From Candidatus Gerdarchaeota archaeon (lineage in GTDB: Archaea; Asgardarchaeota; Heimdallarchaeia; JABLTI01): DNA of 14,137 nucleotides. Location: positions 1 through 14,137 of the forward strand of contig JAEORM010000145.1 of the NCBI GenBank assembly GCA_016840905.1. Reading direction: 5' to 3'. Positions within the stretch are counted from its first letter, which is position 1, and each line of letters opens with the position of its first letter. Shown here piece by piece: positions 14,069 to 14,137 of the stretch. The position numbers were made by a program, and so were the translations under genes. The notes beneath the pieces were generated by a model. It had not been told where the DNA came from and ran no database searches. It was given only the letters and a program-made list of their open reading frames with translations.

Positions 14069-14137
14069 ATGAAGGAAAAAGCATTAGTTATAATAATATT
14101 ATATCTATCGTTAACAATTTCATTTCCAATACTCAAT
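14069..14137 (+). CDS. start of a membrane or exported protein (3' end outside window)
   Basis: The ATG at 14069 opens a frame that runs to the window end, 23 codons. The start reads MKEKALVIIILYLSLTISF: two or three charges, then a long hydrophobic stretch, as in a signal peptide or first membrane helix. AGAGGT lies 8 nt upstream. Nothing can be said about function because only the first residues are present. Confidence 0.6.
   Translation, partial: MKEKALVIIILYLSLTISFPILN

Overview
The window is AT-rich DNA from an archaeon. The main evidence is the replication and repair set: a FEN1-type flap endonuclease and a replication factor C large subunit, each ending in a PCNA-interacting (PIP) box, and an XPD/Rad3-type helicase with four cluster cysteines. 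Other archaeal signs are a serine-type CDP-alcohol phosphatidyltransferase, a KaiC/RAD55-like ATPase, V4R domains, TATA-like boxes upstream of several genes, and frequent GTG or TTG starts. The lineage cannot be fixed from this window. A low-GC Asgard-type or related archaeon would fit, but that is inference only.

Layout. 1-965: 3' part of a TldE/PmbA-like gene, entering from the left. 1100-3501: a translationally coupled pair, a winged-helix/zinc-ribbon protein followed by a large two-helix membrane protein of unknown function, closed by a hairpin plus T8. 3543-4598 (minus): FEN1, convergent with that pair. 4729-5049: a small MazG-like NTP pyrophosphohydrolase, divergent from FEN1. 5204-5560 (minus) and 5828-6136 (plus): two small unrecognised proteins, divergent across an AT-rich region with a structured GC-rich patch. 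6338-8340: a probable redox operon, a thioredoxin-V4R-V4R fusion followed after 23 nt by a Bcp-type peroxiredoxin. 8433-9317: PssA-like phospholipid headgroup enzyme. 9376-10164: KaiC/RAD55-like protein with a broken Walker A motif. 10289-11875: RfcL. 11925-12080: a possible 51-aa membrane peptide. 12162-13970: XPD/Rad3-like helicase. 14069-14137: first 23 codons of a membrane or exported protein.

How the genes fit together. FEN1, RfcL and the helicase serve DNA replication and repair. FEN1 and RfcL carry nearly the same PIP box and should dock on the same PCNA clamp, although they are not one operon. The thioredoxin-V4R fusion and the peroxiredoxin are the clearest functional partnership. 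The least explained parts are the coupled regulator/membrane pair, the redox-sensor fusion, and the KaiC-like protein without its P-loop lysine. No mobile elements, CRISPR arrays, tRNAs or rRNAs were seen, and no gene-free stretch exceeds 300 bases.
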